A stretch of DNA of 64,000 bases from Pontederia crassipes (lineage: Eukaryota > Streptophyta > Magnoliopsida > Commelinales > Pontederiaceae), in contig CM060193.1 in assembly GCA_030549335.1 (NCBI GenBank), positions 64,953,646 to 65,017,645 of the forward strand, read 5' to 3'. The position numbers and the translations under genes are program-made. Shown piece after piece: positions 51,688 through 62,808 of the stretch. Under the pieces are notes generated by a model. That model searched no databases, was not told the DNA's origin, and saw only the letters and a program-made list of their open reading frames with translations. Within the stretch, counting starts at the first letter, position 1. Every line of letters starts with the position of its first letter.

Positions 51688-51940
51688 CCCCTCGTGTCAC
51701 TGTATCACCACAGGGTGATTATTCTAATTCTGTCCCTCGTGTCACTATATCGCCACAGGACGTTGAACCGCTCCTCGTGTCACTATATCGACACAGAGCT
51801 TGTTTCTTTTCTTTCTCCATTCCATCCCTCGTGTCACTATATCGTCACAAGATGGTTGTTCTAATTCCACTCCTCTTGTCACTATATCAACACAGGGTGT
51901 TGATCCTGCTCCTCGTGTCACTATATCGACACAGATCAAA
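51688..51940 (+). repeat. higher-order minisatellite
   Basis: Six copies of a ~25-bp motif CCTCGTGTCACTATATCG.CA (starts near 51691, 51736, 51774, 51828, 51873, 51912). Spacings run 45, 38, 54, 45, 39. The spacers between copies 1-2 and 4-5 are alike, as are those between 2-3 and 5-6, so the array is a ~137-bp three-motif unit duplicated once. Frames across it (VSLYRHR, TISPQ) are artefacts of the repeat. Confidence 0.85.
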
Positions 51941-53015
51941 CTGGACCCAACCGGTCTACTCGGAGTTGGCCAATCCTTCGAGGTGAAAACACTCCAGCCT
52001 TATGTGGGTTTTTATATGTAATGCACATGATGCATGAATGCAATTTTCAAGTAGAAATTTAGGATTAGAAACATCATATACACTTTTTTTTCAAAGATCA
52101 AATATTCATTTCAATTTCACAAGGATAAACGTTGCCGAATTTCTAAAAGTCATAATAAAATGTCATGACACACATATGAAACATATAAGTATATGAATAT
52201 GCATGAAGAAAGCTATCACGAAAATTCATTTCACATGGGGGGAATAATGTCATCACTCCGAAGAGTTAAGAAATTCATATCAATTGAGATAAGTTCACTC
52301 ACTTTGAATTCGTCGAGTTCCAAATTATCTCTCGTTTGAATCCAATTAAAAGTAAACACAACATATTACATTCGTTACTTGATTAATTAATATTATAAAA
52401 TAATTTTGATAATTCACTATTCACAACTACTCGACGTTCTTATCATAAATCAAGTCTTATTATGGATTTGTTATAATACTTACCAACAAGGACATGAAGG
52501 CCTCGTCAACTACTAAGCAGCCTAATCAAATCACAACAACCCACGAATTATAGCTTTCCGATTAGCAACCTCCTATAAGCGAAATTCAATCAAACTTTAA
52601 ATAAAACATAATTATGACCTTAACTATATTATAATAATTATTTTCAGCTATCCGACATTCATACCACAACCACTATAGCCGTCGCTCCCAGAACCACAAT
52701 CGCACCCGCCGAAACGTCGAAAAGAACCACCGAACGCCTTATTCATCCACAATAAAATAATTTATTTTAAATTTGTTCACATCATTGAAATCACATCAAA
52801 TGAACATTCCTATTCGCTTACCAACCACGATACGATAACGAATCGTCGGAAAGTCGTCAGAGACGATCGGAATCCGAAATCTATGAACCTAAAAAAAAAG
52901 ATTAGCGACTAATTATTATACGGACAGCAACTTGATTTCTTTTTGCCTTATCTGTGCACCGAATTATTATTCGACAATGATCCACCGCTGGTCAATCAAT
53001 AATTAATAAACGATT
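51941..53015. other. intergenic DNA
   Basis: No gene or repeat recognised. From about 53016 the sequence becomes homologous to 58815 onward. Confidence 0.5.
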
Positions 53016-55185
53016 TGACCAACCCAACCTTATAATAGAGAGAGAGAGCATGTAGGAAAAAAATCCGAGTTCAAGATCGACCACTAGTCAATAAATAACT
53101 TGATAAGCGATTGATCAGTGCACCATTTTTCATTAGCGTAAAATGTAGCCCTACTTTGTAATAGTAACTGTACTGGAACGGACACAACACACCGTATGGA
53201 CTCGAATTCATATTCATGCATATGTATGGAACATATGTTTACTGATTTTTTTTGCACAAGAACTATATTTAGACTCCTTAATTCTATTGTCACTCTTATT
53301 ATCTTCTATTTTATCTTTTCTTCTCATATTTCTGGCACAGTCATTTATAAAATCAAAAGATAATTTGTATGTAAATTAGAATTTAAATCAGAACGAACAA
53401 ATTGATTGATGTCTCAAGTATCAATTAGACTAGATAAGATGTTCTTTACATTATTAAAGAAAACATACATAGTCTTAGGTTTTTAAAAAATATCATATAG
53501 CCAAAATAGAATACTCATGTCTTGTTTAGAAAAAAAGGCTTACAATTATGTATAATATATGTTATATGTATTGCCTTCACGAGCTTATTATCATTTGTTC
53601 ATTATCTTCTAAACTTCACTTTGGTTTCTTCACATGTGTGGAAGTTGATCTAAACTATTTTTTAATCATTCTAATTTGTGGAGGTTAGATTATTTTGCAC
53701 AAGGAGAAATCTAGAAAGCTTCTTCCATTGAGGAACTTCCAGAGGTGAAACAATTAAATTTTGAAGGTTACAAATGCTAATTACTTGTTTCTTATTATTT
53801 AGATGACGTCTATCTTTGATATGCATGCAGGAACTCCTCATTAAAATAGTGTCATTGCTAGGACGTGAAGTAGAGTTGAAAGAGGTCGTTAGGACCAGCA
53901 TAGTATCGTCAAAGTGGAGAAATTTGTGGAAACATATTCCAAATCTGATATTGACTGCTAAAAATGTGCTTGATATTAAAACTAGAAAATCTCTCAATGC
54001 CGGTTTGAAACGGCAATCAAATAATTTTCGGTCGAAAGCAAAGGCCGTGACACAAGAAATGTCTACGAAATTTGTTAATGATGCACACTCCATCTTGAGT
54101 AACCATCATGGTCTTGGTTCACTCCAATCATTGATTGTGAAGTTTTTCCTAAATGGAAGGCATGCAGTGTACCTTGATGCATGGGTTTCACATGTTGTTG
54201 CATCACGAGCGAAGAAGCTTGTTTTTAATCTGAGGTCTACCAACAAAAAAATGCCTTGTGTCTTTCCTTGCCAACTTCTTTCAACTGAAGGCAAAGGTGG
54301 AAGATGTTTTCTAGAAATTTTGAAGCTCAAATTTTGTTCCATCAATCCTCCAACTCAAAATTTTGATGGCTTTAGAAATTTGAAGTTTCTAAGTTTAAGA
54401 TCAATAAATGTTACTGATGAGGCCTTCATAGATTTGCTGCTCAATTGTGTTACACTAAATAGTCTGCACTTGGCATCTTGCAAATTACTATCTAATTTGG
54501 AACTCCCTAGCTCTCTACGAGAGTTGAAATTTCTAAAAGTTCAAAGTTGTAACAACTTACAAATGATAGATTGCCATGCATCAAGCGTCTCAAGGTTAAA
54601 ATATATTGGTCGTCAAACGTCATTGAACTTTCAGCAAGCTTTGATGCTTGAAAAAGCATGCATCTCTTTAACTGGGGAGTACAATCAAGAATATGCTATT
54701 ACTCAACTTCCTCTCGATATGCCTTCGCTTAAAACTCTTGAGCTGAAGATGGATTGGAAACTTCAGGTGTGCTATTAATTGTTTACTACAATTTTAATTA
54801 TTTCTTGTTAGATATAGAATTTATTTACTTTCTTTATTACATATTGATTCTTTAGGCACCAGAAGAGTTACATTTCCAATCTACGTTCATTCACCTAAAA
54901 TACTTGGACCTCATGGGTGAGCTTACCGAGGGAGTTCGTTATGTGACTTCCCTTATTAGTGCAGCTCCTTTACTGGAGTCATTTTCTTTGTTTGTATGTC
55001 TTCTCCCATGTATACAATTTCTATTTTCTTAATTTTTGCTAGCCTATTTGTCATTGGTTTTTCTAATATTTTTTTCCTTGTATTGTAGATAACGAAAGCT
55101 AAACTTGTACATGACGACAAAGAATTGACAATGTTGCCCAATCATCCTCATAATCATCTTAAAACTGTCCAAATGAGTAATTTCA
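53016..55185 (+). repeat. F-box segmental duplication, unit 2
   Basis: Closely matches 58815-61015 through the promoter side, the long exon, exon 3 and half of exon 4. Homology stops at 55185 inside exon 4. Confidence 0.9.
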
Positions 55186-55214
55186 ACAGTTGTAATTTAT
55201 TTAGCCTTAGATGA
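53831..55214 (+). pseudogene. F-box/FBD/LRR gene copy 2, truncated
   Basis: Exon 2 (53831-54766) and exon 3 (54856-54993) are open and nearly identical to copy 3, with 3 differences in 320 residues over the long exon. The start exon is damaged: about 20 bp containing the ATG are missing near 53713. Exon 4 begins at 55089 but leaves the F-box sequence after 55185. It would end at 55212-55214 after ten foreign residues, removing most of the FBD region. An internal Met (MICMQELLIK from 53816, lying in the intron of copy 3) could start translation. The F-box and LRRs could still be made, so a truncated product is possible but unproven. Confidence 0.75.
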
Positions 55215-55410
55215 TACATTTTTATTATCAAATTACTCATTGATTATAAATTATAATTATTAAATTAATTAAATGATAAAAAATAAGTGCTCTACACGAA
55301 GGTGTAGAACGGGTGCTCTACATACTCATTAACCTCTAAATAAAAATATATAACCATTATTTACTTAGTTTCATCCATATTAGCATGGATTATCACAATG
55401 GTAATTTAAA
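55215..55410. other. short AT-rich spacer
   Basis: Unique-looking AT-rich DNA between the broken F-box copy 2 and the second copy of the duplicated block. It contains a small inverted repeat around TGCTCTACACGAAGGTGTAG. Confidence 0.5.
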
Positions 55411-56285
55411 TTAGAATGAGACAATATTTAGTAAAGAATGTTTTGAATAGTACCCATAAAACGAAATACTAAATTTAATAACAAAAAAATGTTGAGCTGA
55501 GATGGAAAACTAGTCTTTATTTTCTTGCCCTTGTAGAGACAGAGGACATGACGATCGAAGCAACAAAAAAATGATAGGATATTTCACAAGTTAGCTCATG
55601 CTTTGATGATACTTGTTCCTCTATTTTCTCGTATTTTTCCTTATTTCCTTACTCCCATGACCATAGTAGAAATAATGTTAAGATACATTAAATTAATGTT
55701 AAGATGTATTAAATTAGATTTTCTAATCTATTAATGCTCAAATTAAATTAATGTTAAGATGCATTAAATTGAATTCCCGAACCTATTAAGTACTCCACAA
55801 ATTAATATAGATTGATAGACCACACAAATTTAATTTTGTATTATCAAATTTGTGATAATTATTAATTACAAATAAAATCAATTAATTACCTCAACAAATA
55901 GGTATTTGACTCATAAATCCAATTAACTAAACTAAAAGCACTAAGAATAATTAATAATTGATAAAAAATTATGACAATTAAAATAAGGTTCAAATAGTTT
56001 TCTTCAATTAATAATATCCTAAAATAGAAAAAACATCACTGACATCAATAAAAACTTCCCTAATTATTGCACAACAATGGAAAATAAAAAAGCAGTAGAG
56101 GAGTACACCGATGTCAAAAATACCAACCACATCAGTCCAATGAAGACTAAAAAATCATTCGACGATTAACGTTAACCACCAGTACAACTTACAACTTCAA
56201 CCCAAAGAGACAATCATACTTGAAGAACCATAACCATCGAACCATACAAGGGTGGAAATGTTGCGCGTCATACGCCATTGCACAT
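55411..56285. repeat. duplicated non-coding block, copy 2
   Basis: 875 bp matching 50717-51561. Its last 80 bp form the left arm of the foldback at 56206-56367. Confidence 0.88.
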
Positions 56286-56367
56286 GGTGAGGCAATGGCG
56301 TATGACGCGCAACATTTCCACCCTTGTATGGTTCGATGGCTGTGGTTCTTCAAGTATAATTGCCTCT
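56206..56367. repeat. near-perfect inverted repeat, 76-bp arms
   Basis: Left arm 56206-56281, loop ACATGGTGAG, right arm 56292-56367. About four mismatches are visible in 76 pairs. Beyond the right arm, CTCACCATG (56369-56377) is the inverse of the loop sequence. The left arm belongs to the duplicated block, so the right arm is an inverted copy of the block end. Confidence 0.92.
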
Positions 56368-56377
56368 ACTCACCATG

Positions 56378-56580
56378 ACAAGTATTCATGATCACATCTA
56401 ATAATTTCGATGATATTGTGACTTAATTGAATATTTATTGATTTGAATTATATTAATGTAATTGATTATTTTATATAAGTATCTGTACATGCATATTAAA
56501 GTCAAGTTAAAGACTTTAAATTAGAATCATTTTCTCACTTTTATTTGTTAATTTAGATTTAATTTCTCATTTGATTTAAT
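56378..56580. other. AT-rich spacer
   Basis: Nothing recognised between the foldback and the ARM duplication. Confidence 0.5.
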
Positions 56581-58347
56581 TTAGATTAACATTGGCTACA
56601 TGTTCTACGCCTAAAGCACCAAGTAATAAACAAATAATGATGGCAAAGAGCACAAGCAAGGTTGGTACCTAATGCTCCTCAAAAAAAAAAAAAGAAATGT
56701 TGGAACTTGAGGAAAAACAAACCGAATACAGGTGCACTTTCTTTTGACCAACCCTACCAAAGATGAACCTTGCTTTACACAACAATCATTGACAACAGTA
56801 GGCATAATATTATAATATTCATCGAAGTCGACATTTTCCACAAGAGTACTGGAAGTTTACAAGCACTACTCCTTCCAGAATGGATGGTATCATATGTGAA
56901 CAAAAGGCTACTTGTGCATGCATTCTTCTTTGTGCAAATATGGCACTTCAAAACGTTGAATTACAATATCAATAATTATACTTCACTATTAATTTTTGGT
57001 TTCCATAAAACATATCTTTACAATCACGTTACATGCTCAACAAATACCAAACTCAACAACATGTACATTGATGAAATTAGAGAAAATTTAATTTACAATG
57101 GGCCATATGTATCAGAAAGCAACCATCAAGATGATTTTACAGTATACAAAGAACAAAAGGAGACCTTTGAGCTCAACATACCCAGTTCATCTTGCTTCAC
57201 CATCATGCCCTTGGAAACACTCCAAATATCTCCCCTCGTCCTAATATCTCGAGGAGCCTCTTTGCACCGTCCACCTCCATCCCCGCAAGCCTCTGCAAGA
57301 ACCCGCAAGCTCCTGCTGCTACCATCTGCTTCCTGCGTTTCCTGGATTGTGAAATGGATATCAGCACCAAAATTGCATATTTCTTATTGACATCTGTAAC
57401 TGCAGGATCAAGTAGCTGGACCACATTCACAATCCCCTTTTCCTCTTTTTTGAACAGCTTCCTATATGTGCCAAATGACATCAAGGAGGACAAAGCCACT
57501 GTGGCAGCCTCCTTCTCCCTTGTCTTGGATTCCAGCATCCGAATTAGTCTCGGCACAGCCTCGCCGATCACCTTCCTAGCCTTTCCTATTATGAGACCCA
57601 AATCAGCCACTGTCCGAGCTGCTTGAATCCTTGTTGCAGAATTTGGATTATCTAGGGCACTGACAATGCGGGGAAGGAAGTCGTAATTGGCAATGATCTC
57701 TGCAATGTACCGGAAAGATGACAAATTTCTCAGTAATCCAATAGCAGGCTCGAGATTCAGGCGATCGTTGGCACTGCCTCCTTCGAAGTAGTTCTTTAGA
57801 AATTCCAAGGCGCCGTCTTTGAAGATTGCAAGCTTTAAGCTGTGAGAGTCTTCACCGGCTGATAGATTACAGAGGCAGTGGAGAGCGTTTTCTTGCGCTG
57901 CCAAGTTCCAGAAGCTAAAACTCTTATGAGCACGGGTACGCCGTTCTCTTCCAGAAATGTCTCGCTGAGTTCCGGGACTACAGCGAGGTTCTTGAGGACA
58001 GCAGCCGCCGCAGCCTGAGCGGAGGGCGTTCCCTCTCGGCAGATCTCGAGGAGTGCGGCGGTACCGCCCCGCGAAGAGACGGAGACGGCGTTGTCCTTGG
58101 CCAGAGTCAGCGGCTGGAGGGCATTGCAGGCTTTCTCCTTGGCGATGGCGCCTTCCGACTCGATTACGCGGGCTAGGTGGTTGAGGAGACCAGCGCTCTA
58201 GGCCTCCAGGAGGTGGCGACAGCTCTCCACCGACGAGATTCTAGCTATCGCAGCTGTGGTCTTCTCCCTCACCTCGCCTCCTCCGCCCGCAGCGGAATCT
58301 AAGAGCCGGACTAGCGCCGGAACCACCCCTTGTCCGGCGGCAATTAC
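56581..58347. repeat. segmental duplication, ARM unit copy 2
   Basis: Matches 36385-39062 apart from the missing 909 bp. The right end is a sharp junction at 58347, where ARM coding sequence is replaced by F-box upstream DNA. Confidence 0.9.
57203..58347 (-). pseudogene. ARM-repeat gene copy 2, 5'-truncated pseudogene
   Basis: Corresponds to residues about 187-568 of the intact ARM protein. The C-terminal 233 residues are open (57904-57203) and about 96% identical. Further upstream a one-base deletion near 57902 shifts the frame, and Glu is replaced by a stop at 58200-58198. The first ~186 codons, the start codon and the promoter are absent because the duplication ends at 58347. No promoter for it is apparent. 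Confidence 0.92.
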
Positions 58348-58602
58348 ATATATAATAATCATAAGTCAATTTTTTTATTTATTTAAAAGAGAAAAAAAAG
58401 CACGGCCCAACCAAACAACCAATATTATTATGACTTCCTTATCCTAGTTGAAATTAAATTTTATTTGATTTGAGGATTGAGACCTATAAATAACTCCCTT
58501 CTCTAGTATATCTTCCAATCTATTTCTTTTCTCTCCAAAAAAAAATACTCCCGAGTCTGCATCAATCCATCGACTTGTTACGGCATATGAGGTAATGTGA
58601 AC

Positions 58603-58655
<53 letters not shown>

Positions 58656-59544
58656 GCTTTTCGTGTCTGCATGACATGAGAGAGAGGGTAGGTATTCATA
58701 AGAGAGTGCGTGGGGATTGGAGAGAGAGAGAGGTACGTAAACTGGAGAGAGAGCAAGAAAGAGAGTGGGGGGTCCGTATTCACGATGTAGAAAGCGAATC
58801 TGAGTTCGACAATGATAACCCTACCTTATAATAAAGAGAGAGAGAGAGAGCATCTAGGAAAAAAATCCGAGTTCAAGATCGACCACTAGTGAATAAATAA
58901 CTTGATAAGCGATTGATCAATGCACCATTTTTTTATTAGCGTAAAATGCTGCCCTACTTTGTAATAGTAACTGTACCGGAACGAACACAGCACACCGTAA
59001 GGACTCGAATTCGTATTCATGCATATACATGGAACATATGTTATATACTGATTTTTTTTTTGCACAAGAACTATATTTAGACTCCTTAATTCTATTGTCA
59101 CTCTTATTATCTTCTATTTTATCCTTTCTCCTCATATTTTTGGCACACAGTCGTTTATAAAATCAAAAGATAATTTGTATGCAAATTAGAATTTAAATCG
59201 GAATGAACAAATTGATTGATGTCTCAAGTATCAATTAGACTAGATAAGATGTTCTTTACATTAATAAATAAAACATACATAGTCTTAGGTTTTTTTAAAA
59301 ATATCATATAGCCAAAATAGAATACTCATGTCTATTGTTTAGAAAAAAAAGGCTTACAATTATGTATAATATATGTTATATGTATTGCCTTCACGCGCTT
59401 ATTATCATTTGTTCATTATCTTCTAAACTTCACTTCGGTTTCTTCACATGTGTGGAAGTTTATGTAAACTATTTTTTTATCATTCTAATTTGTGGAGGTT
59501 AGATTATTTTGCACAAGGAGAAATCTAATACGACGGCAAAGAAG
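58348..59544 (+). other. promoter side of F-box unit 3
   Basis: 58348-58655 is homologous to 45910-46285 upstream of copy 1. 58815-59540 is homologous to 53016 onward upstream of copy 2. Between them, 58660-58812 is GA-rich and specific to this copy. A TTA microsatellite lies at 58604-58655. It should contain the promoter of the intact F-box gene. Confidence 0.65.
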
Positions 59545-61260
59545 ATGAAAACTTCTTCCATTGAGGAACTTCCAGAGGTGAAACAATTAAATTTTGAAGG
59601 TTACAAATGCTAATTACTTGTTTCTTATTATTTAGATGACGTCTATCTTTGATATGCATGCAGGAACTCCTCATTAAAATAGTGTCATTGCTAGGACGTG
59701 AAGTAGAGTTGAAAGAGGTCGTTAGGACCAGCATAGTATCGTCAAAGTGGAGAAATTTGTGGAAACATATTCCAAATCTGATATTGACTGCTAAAAATGT
59801 GCTTGATATTAAAACTAGAAAATCTCTCAATGCCGGTTTGAAACGGCAATCAAATAATTTTCGGTCGAAAGCAAAGGCCGTGACACAAGAAATGTCTACG
59901 AAATTTGTTAATGATGCACACTCCATCTTGAGTAACCATCATGGTCTTGGTTCACTCCAATCATTGATTGTGAAGTTTTTCCTAAATGGAAGGCATGCAG
60001 TGTACCTTGATGCATGGGTTTCACATGTTGTTGCATCACGAGCGAAGAAGCTTGTTTTTAATCTGAGGTCTACCAACAAAAAAATGCCTTATGTCTTTCC
60101 TTGCCAACTTCTTTCAACTGAAGGCAAAGGTGGAAGATGTTTTCTAGAAATTTTGAAGCTCAAATTTTGTTCCATCAATCCTCCAACTCAAAATTTTGAT
60201 GGCTTTAGAAATTTGAAGTTTCTAAGTTTAAGATCAATAAATGTTACTGATGAGGCCTTCATAGATTTGCTGCTCAATTGTGTTACACTAAATAGTCTGC
60301 ACTTGGCATCTTGCAAATTACTATCTAATTTGGAACTCCCTAGCTCTCTACGAGAGTTGAAATTTCTAAAAGTTCAAAGTTGTAACAACTTACAAATGAT
60401 AGATTTCCATGCATCAAGCGTCTCAAGGTTAAAATATATTGGTCGTCAAACGTCATTGAACTTTCAGCAAGCTTTGATGCTTGAAAAAGCATGCATCTCT
60501 TTAACTGGGGAGTACAATCAAGAATATGCTATTACTCAACTTCCTCTCGGTATGCCTTCGCTTAAAACTCTTGAGCTGAAGATGGATTGGAAACTTCAGG
60601 TGTGCTACTAATTGTTTACTACAATTTTAATTATTTATTGTTAGATATAGAATTTATTTACTTTCTTTATTACATATTGATTCTTTAGGCACCAGAAGAG
60701 TTACATTTCCAATCTATGTTCATTCACCTAAAATACTTGGACCTCATGGGTGAGCTTACCGAGGGAGTTCGTTATGTGACTTCCCTTATCAGTGCAGCTC
60801 CTTTACTGGAGTCATTTTCTTTGTTTGTATGTCTTCTCCCATGTATACAATTTCTAATTTCCTAATTTTTGCTAGCCTATTTGTCATTGGTTTTTCTAAT
60901 AATTTTTTCCTTGTATTGCAGATAACGAAAGCTACAATTGTACATGACGACAAAGAATTGACAATGTTGCCCAATCATCCTCATAATCATCTTAAAACTG
61001 TCCAAATGAGTAATTTCAGTGGAAATGTTGGTCAACTTGAGCTATTGAGCTTTATTCTTACAAATGCTACACGACTTGAAGTTATGAGCATTAATTCTAG
61101 CTGGAGGTTGTCTCGACATCAAGTTAAAGAAGCTCGTAAGATATTCGACGAGCAACTAAGTCATCGAGTCCCCACGCATGTCAAGCTAAAACTCCAATTT
61201 GGACGGGGTGATGATGAACTTGTGTGCGCTTCAGATTTAATTCATAGCTGGAAAAGTTAA
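59545..61260 (+). CDS. F-box/FBD/LRR protein, intact copy 3
   Basis: Four exons, all GT-AG: 59545-59577, 59664-60599, 60689-60826 and 60922-61260; 481 residues. The start MKTSSIEELPE is used because the upstream ATG of copy 1 is ACG here. The F-box covers about residues 8-50 (LLIKIVSLLGREVELKEVVR ... SSKWRNLWKHIP), binding Skp1 in SCF ubiquitin ligases. Leucine-rich repeats follow (FRNLKFLSLRS, LNSLHLASCKLL, LRELKFLKVQSC), presumably recognising the target. The FBD region lies in the last exon (HLKTVQMSNFSG ... LLSFILTNATRLEVM). The FBD function is unknown in the family. No defects are seen. It is the only full-length copy of at least four units here, and its long exon differs from copy 2 at 3 of 320 residues, implying very recent duplication. 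Confidence 0.9.
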
Positions 61261-61293
61261 ATAATCCAATTTTGAATCTGCTTAATTATATAA

Positions 61294-61327
<34 letters not shown>

Positions 61328-61745
61328 AATAACTATTATTGTCCTTTTCCATGTCTTTTAGGTCGACATTTTTGTTGTATTCTAGCAATGCCATTCAATC
61401 CTTTTCTAAATAATAATCTTTATGTTTTTTAGTTGTTGAGCCTAGCTATAAAACCCGAAGATTTCTTAAGCTTTGTTAATTTCTTTAAATCTATCATGGT
61501 TAGGCTGTCATGAGATTTGGTTGACCACATATAAATTATATTTTCAAAAATCAAATTAAGTTCATATATGTGTACATCATGAGAACTACAATTTTTACGT
61601 AATTCAATTTTGGTGCTCATGATGAAACAAAATCTCTCTCTCTCTCTTTCACTTTCTCACGTGTTCATTAGTTTCTATATGTACCTATTATACTCTAAGT
61701 CAACTACTGGGACGGATTTGGATGAATTATAAATACAAATATATA
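61261..61745. other. 3' flank of F-box copy 3
   Basis: Includes a (TA)n run at about 61297-61324. Up to about 61460 it matches the flank of copy 1 (48227-48408). No gene. Confidence 0.6.
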
Positions 61746-62349
61746 GGATTATTTCTTTATACCTCCCCTAAACTATCACAATTTTTCGCATATAATCATC
61801 ATCTATGAACTCATCGTAACGCTTCCTTAAATTATTTCGTGATTTTTACTTTAGTCCATCCGTCTAGTTCTATTAACTTCTCCATTATTTTTTTATTTTT
61901 TTATTTATCAAATGACTAAACTTCCATTCTCTCATTTCTTTTAATATTTAAAAGTATAAAACAATGTGTAATAAATATTAATTTTTTTTTAAGGGGTGGG
62001 GGGTGGGGTTAGTGGTGGCAACCGCCGCTATTCGGGGCGGGGGACACCACCCCCGCTCCGACCCCGACAACTCGCCTCCGCCCCCGACCTCGCCCCGAAT
62101 CCCCAGTTCGGAGGAAATTTTAACCCCCGCCCCGATCCCCGCGGGGAATCCGAATCCCCGCGGAGGGGGCGAGAGAACGGCGGCGAAAAGGGGCGAGAGA
62201 GCACGGCGGCGGGCAAGAGCGCGGTGGAGGCGGGGCGAGAGAGCGGCCGCGGCGGGCGAGAGTACGGCCGCGGCGGGCGAGGGCACGGCCGCGGCAGTCG
62301 AGAGTGGCGGCGGGTCAAGAGACCGGCGGAGGGGGGTGAGAGAGAGCGG

Positions 62350-62548
62350 CAGATCCGTGCAGATCTGGCCGTATCCGCGTCGGATGCAGCCGATCTCGGA
62401 GGCGAACGAAGAAGAAGAAGAGAGAGAGGAGGGGGATATCGGATGCGGCAGATCCGTGCGGATCTGGCCGGATCCGCGTCGGATGCAGCCGATCTCGGAG
62501 GCGGACGAAGAAGAAGAAGAGAGAGAGAGGAGGGGGATCTCGGATGCG
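62350..62548 (+). repeat. 99-bp tandem repeat, two copies
   Basis: Two units (62350 and 62449) start CAGATCCGTGC and include GATGCAGCCGATCTCGGAGG. The period is a multiple of three. Confidence 0.85.
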
Positions 62549-62808
62549 GCTGATCTCGGATGCGACCGATCTCTTCTTCGATGGCAGAGGCGGACGGCGC
62601 CGTGGACGAAGAAGAGAGAGAGGAGGGGGCGACTGCGCGGACGAAGAAGAGAGGAAGAGAGAGAGGAGGGGATCTCGGATGCGGCTGATCTCGGATGCGA
62701 CCGATCTCTTCTTCGATGGCAGAGGCGAACGGCGCCGTGGACGAAGAAGAGAGAGAGGAGGGGGCGACTGCGCGGACGAAGAAGAGAGGAAGAGAGAGGA
62801 GGGCTGTG
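62539..62808 (+). repeat. 135-bp tandem repeat, two copies
   Basis: Two units (62539 and 62674) start CTCGGATGCGGCTGATCTCG and contain TCTTCTTCGATGGCAGAGGC. They are almost identical. The period is a multiple of three. Confidence 0.88.

Noticed and set aside
51688-51940. CRISPR-like interspaced repeat
   Set aside because: The spacers are repeated and of uneven length, and the DNA is plant nuclear; it is a higher-order minisatellite.
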